Assembly (NCBI GenBank): GCA_902362775.1 | Contig: CABIXV010000003.1 | Location: 369,597 to 421,183, forward strand | Origin: Clostridiales bacterium | Lineage (GTDB): Bacteria; Bacillota; Clostridia; Oscillospirales; Oscillospiraceae | Direction of reading: 5' to 3' | Length of the DNA stretch: 51,587 bases | Part shown: in pieces, positions 49,184-51,587 of the stretch | Position numbering within the stretch: position 1 is the first letter of the stretch | Layout of the letters: each line of letters opens with the position of its first letter | Notes under the pieces: model-generated | The model's database searches: none | The model's input: only the letters and a program-made list of their open reading frames with translations | Told to the model about the DNA's origin: nothing | Program-made: the position numbers and the translations under genes

Positions 49184-50563
49184 TCAGCGGCGGGCAGGCA
49201 GAGGGGTGTCGTCCTTGAGCCGCCCTAAAGGGCGGTAAACTGTGCAATACATAGTGACAAAGCAGGCCAAACCGCCAACGAGCTGGGACACCGCCTCGGC
49301 GATAAATACACCGTTTGTCCCAATCCAGATGGGCAGGATGACCGTCAGCGGGGCATTGATGATGGCCTTACGCAGCAGAGAGAAGAATACAGCCTGCTTG
49401 GATCGGCCCAGTGCCACAAAGACGGCCTGCCCCGCGGACTGGAGGGACATGGGGATAAAGAGGGCAAAATAGATGCGGAGGGCGGGGATACCGGCCTGAA
49501 TTACCTCCGGCTCATCGTTAAATATCTGGATCATCAAACCTGGGAAGGCCATGGCCAGTGCCCAAAAGGCGGCGGCATAGGCCACAGTCAGTCCACAGCC
49601 AAAGCGGATGGACTGGCGGACTCTGCCATACTTACCCGCCCCGTAATTGTACCCCATCACCGGCTGGGAGCCGTTGGTCAGCCCGTGGACCGGCATGAAA
49701 AAGACCTCCCGGACCGAGTTGATAATGGTCATGATGCCCACATACAGATCGCCGCCGTAGAACTGGAGGGTGGCGTTGCACACCACCTGGACCAGGCTGT
49801 TGGTCATATTCATGCAGAAGCCGGACAGCCCCAGAGCGATGATGCGCCTGACCCGCTTTCCCTGTAACGGAAGACAGCGCCGGCGCAGCTTGAGAATAGA
49901 TCGGCGGCCGGTCAGAAATTGGAGCACCCATACCGCGGATACACCCTGAGCGATCACGGTGGCCAGGGCCGCTCCCTTCACCCCCATATCCATCAGGAAA
50001 ATAAAGATGGGGTCTAACACGATATTGATGACCGCGCCGATGACCACGGTAAACATCCCAGTCTTTCCAAACCCCTGGGCATTGATAAAGGGATTCATTC
50101 CCAGACCGATCATAACAAACAGGGTGCCGCAAAGGTAGATGGTCATATAGTCGTCAGCGTAGGGAAATGTATCGTCGCTGGCACCAAATAGATAGAGGAT
50201 GGGCCGCTTCAGCACCAGGAAAAATGCCGTAGCTGCCGCACCAAGAAGCAGAAGAAGCGTAAAGGAATTTCCCATCACATTCTCCGCTTCTTCCTCATCT
50301 CCTTTTCCCCGATAGATGGAACACAGCGGACCGCCTCCGGTACCGCAGAGATTGGCCAGCCCCATGATGATAGACACGATGGGGATAGTAACTCCCAGCC
50401 CGGTGAGCGCCAGGTGGCTGCTGCCGGGCAGGCGGCCTAGATAGATGCGGTCTACTACGCTGTACAGTACATTCACCAGTTGAGCCGCCGTCATAGGCAG
50501 TGCCAGGGACAGGATATTGCGGGGGATGCTCCCCTGAGAAAAGTCGTTTTTTACCTGGGCCAA
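49184..50563 (-). CDS. MATE family multidrug/Na+ antiporter
   Basis: 459 residues with twelve membrane helices in two six-helix halves, as for MATE (DinF/NorM) exporters. It shows RNILSLALPMTAAQLVNVLY at the first helix, DRIYLGRLPGS, and in the second half RNILS-like GLSGFCMNMTNSLVQ. It exports cations or drugs. The reading frame is open further up to 50722, but I chose a TTG start at 50561-50563 because GAGGAGG lies 7 bases before it and because the upstream extension has no membrane or domain sense. A frameshifted MerR gene and a terminator lie upstream. Confidence 0.88.
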   Translation of the reverse strand: MAQVKNDFSQGSIPRNILSLALPMTAAQLVNVLYSVVDRIYLGRLPGSSHLALTGLGVTIPIVSIIMGLANLCGTGGGPLCSIYRGKGDEEEAENVMGNSFTLLLLLGAAATAFFLVLKRPILYLFGASDDTFPYADDYMTIYLCGTLFVMIGLGMNPFINAQGFGKTGMFTVVIGAVINIVLDPIFIFLMDMGVKGAALATVIAQGVSAVWVLQFLTGRRSILKLRRRCLPLQGKRVRRIIALGLSGFCMNMTNSLVQVVCNATLQFYGGDLYVGIMTIINSVREVFFMPVHGLTNGSQPVMGYNYGAGKYGRVRQSIRFGCGLTVAYAAAFWALAMAFPGLMIQIFNDEPEVIQAGIPALRIYFALFIPMSLQSAGQAVFVALGRSKQAVFFSLLRKAIINAPLTVILPIWIGTNGVFIAEAVSQLVGGLACFVTMYCTVYRPLGRLKDDTPLPARR

Positions 50564-50601
50564 GTTTGCTTCCTCCTCTCTCTGCCCATGGTCTCTGAAA
50601 C

Positions 50602-50631
50602 AAAATCCGCCGACAACGGCGCTGTCGGCGG
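50602..50631 (-). terminator. Terminator in the MATE leader
   Basis: A 9-bp stem CCGCCGACA/TGTCGGCGG (50607-50615 with 50623-50631) followed on the minus strand by ATTTTG, about 40 bases before the MATE start. Confidence 0.7.
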
Positions 50632-50697
50632 TTCGGGACAGGTCTGATATCAGTGTCGAGTTTAACACAAGTTTCTTAAAAATGGAAGATGGATCCC

Positions 50698-51110
50698 TTA
50701 CCCCACAGAACGTGCAGGCCATTTTCCCGGATTCATAGTGTCGGGAGTCCCCTTCTCCATAATTGTTTGGTACAACTCTATTTTGTGATCCATATACTGC
50801 AACCGCCTCTTGGCCTCCTCCAACTGGGCACGCACTTTTTCCCGCTGGGTCCTGATAATATCACAGTGCTTCGGAATGGTGGAGTCTCCCTCCAGGCATA
50901 GTTCCACATATTCTTTGATCGAATCTAGTGACATCCCGCTGTCCCTGAGATATTTTACTCCTGTCAGCCAATTCAAAGCCTCTCCGTCAAACAGCCGTCG
51001 GCACGCTTTGAACGTTCTACCGTCATATGGCCCGTTATACCAAGACCTACTTCCCACTTGGTCAGCTCCTTCTGTACCTGGAACCAGGCTGGCGTGATCT
51101 GTCCTTCCAC
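50698..51110 (-). pseudogene. MerR-family regulator with a frameshifted N-terminus
   Basis: The 3' part is clearly MerR-like: RRLFDGEALNWLTGVKYLRD, SGMSLDSIKEYVELC and a C-terminal helical dimer region (REKVRAQLEEAKRRLQYMD). The residues that should precede RLFDGEAL (a V-E-R-S-K-R-A-D-G block like the MerR wing) lie in a different frame, 50973-51110. A third frame holds a W-Y-N trace in front. At least two shifts are therefore needed to rebuild a MerR HTH. It may be truly broken or there may be base-call errors. It precedes the MATE gene, as drug-responsive MerR regulators often do. Confidence 0.6.
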
Positions 51111-51172
51111 GGTTGAGAGGCGCTCTTGGGCTGTCTTGTTTTTTAAGTAGCGTGCTCCCAGCCCCTTTTGCC

Positions 51173-51587
51173 TCAGTAGAAGTTTTCCTGAGCATACTTA
51201 TATAGTTCCTCCCGGAAGTCAGGGTGAGCAATAGCGGCCATGGCAGCGGCTCTCTCGCCCAAAGACAGGCCATGCAGATGGGCCACGCCGTACTCAGTAG
51301 CCACACACTCAACCATGGTACGGGGGACAGATATGGTGCTGCCCCCCGGAATGGTGGGAACAATGTTGGATCTCAGATTGCCCTCCTTGTCCCTTCTGGA
51401 GGAATTGATGCAGATATAGCCCCGGCCGCCCCTGGAGCGGAAGGCACCCTCCAGAAAGTCCATCTGGCCGCCTATGCCGGACAGCTGCCTGCTGCCCGCC
51501 GATTCGGCGTTCTCCTGTCCCATCAAGTCCAGCTGAACACCTCCATTGATGCTGATGAAATTGCTCATCTTCCCCATGCGTTCCGGG
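51173..51587 (-). CDS. Acetyl-CoA hydrolase/CoA-transferase family protein, C-terminal part
   Basis: Partial: 137 codons and a stop; the 5' part lies beyond the right edge. Matches the C-terminal half of butyryl-CoA:acetate or 4-hydroxybutyrate CoA-transferases: SISINGG-like FISINGGVQLDLMGQ, GGQMDFLEGA, SNIVPTIPGGS, VATEYGVAHLHG and IAHPDFREEL. It should move CoA between short-chain acids. The M that could open a 134-residue frame is internal to the family, so it is not a start. Confidence 0.88.
   Translation of the reverse strand, partial: PERMGKMSNFISINGGVQLDLMGQENAESAGSRQLSGIGGQMDFLEGAFRSRGGRGYICINSSRRDKEGNLRSNIVPTIPGGSTISVPRTMVECVATEYGVAHLHGLSLGERAAAMAAIAHPDFREELYKYAQENFY

Noticed and set aside
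1..51587. CRISPR arrays, insertion sequences, prophage or integrase
   Set aside because: No regularly spaced repeats, transposase or integrase motifs were seen on either strand.

Overview
The window looks like chromosome of a spore-forming, anaerobic, fairly GC-rich Firmicute, most likely an Oscillospiraceae-type gut Clostridium (Flavonifractor / Pseudoflavonifractor / Intestinimonas-like). That placement is inferred from a complete spoIIIA operon, CotF-type coat proteins, a Spo0A-type DNA-binding domain, NfnAB-type energy metabolism, many 4Fe-4S proteins and strong GGAGG ribosome binding sites in GC-rich coding DNA. No rRNA, CRISPR array, insertion sequence, integrase or prophage is visible. 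One tRNA (Leu-CAA) is present.

Layout, left to right. 1-9.1 kb, minus strand: NfnB/NfnA electron-bifurcating transhydrogenase, a secreted membrane-anchored 5'-nucleotidase, L-asparaginase, a flavodoxin/ferredoxin fusion, RmlA and a biotinylated carboxyltransferase (OadA/PycB type). 9.3-10.0 kb: an unrecognised transcription unit with a near-consensus promoter, a long leader, two very small reading frames and a terminator. 10.0-13.3 kb: two half-size CotF coat proteins, a hypothetical protein, and a plus-strand rhodanese / CoA-disulfide-reductase pair. 13.3-15.3 kb: rpsB and tsf. 15.3-20.6 kb: Asp23 protein and the spoIIIAA-AH operon behind a recognisable sigma-E promoter. 20.7-28.4 kb: a DUF3796/HTH module, a split transketolase, and the ymfF-ymfH-lgt-folD cluster. 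28.5-35.7 kb: one gene for a 2390-residue cyclic beta-glucan synthase-like protein. 35.8-40.0 kb: ylxM-ffh-rpsP-khpA-rimM followed by an AI-2E family transporter. 40.0-42.8 kb: an accessory patch with an HTH protein carrying glycine pentad repeats, an XRE / Spo0A-C-domain gene pair, a two-copy hairpin repeat and tRNA-Leu. 42.9-51.6 kb: NUDIX, GNAT, UvrC, HPr, MutS2, a MATE transporter, a frameshifted MerR gene and the end of a CoA-transferase.

Most of the window is core metabolism, translation, secretion and sporulation. The least ordinary parts are (1) the two-gene XRE + orphan Spo0A C-terminal-domain operon with a 7-mer matching the classical 0A box upstream, (2) the HTH protein with about fifteen [hydrophobic]-[A/S]-[hydrophobic]-G-x pentads, (3) the small-ORF unit at 9.3-10.0 kb and (4) the duplicated hairpin element behind tRNA-Leu. 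Many starts are TTG or GTG with good Shine-Dalgarno sequences, so several starts given here differ from the longest possible reading frame.
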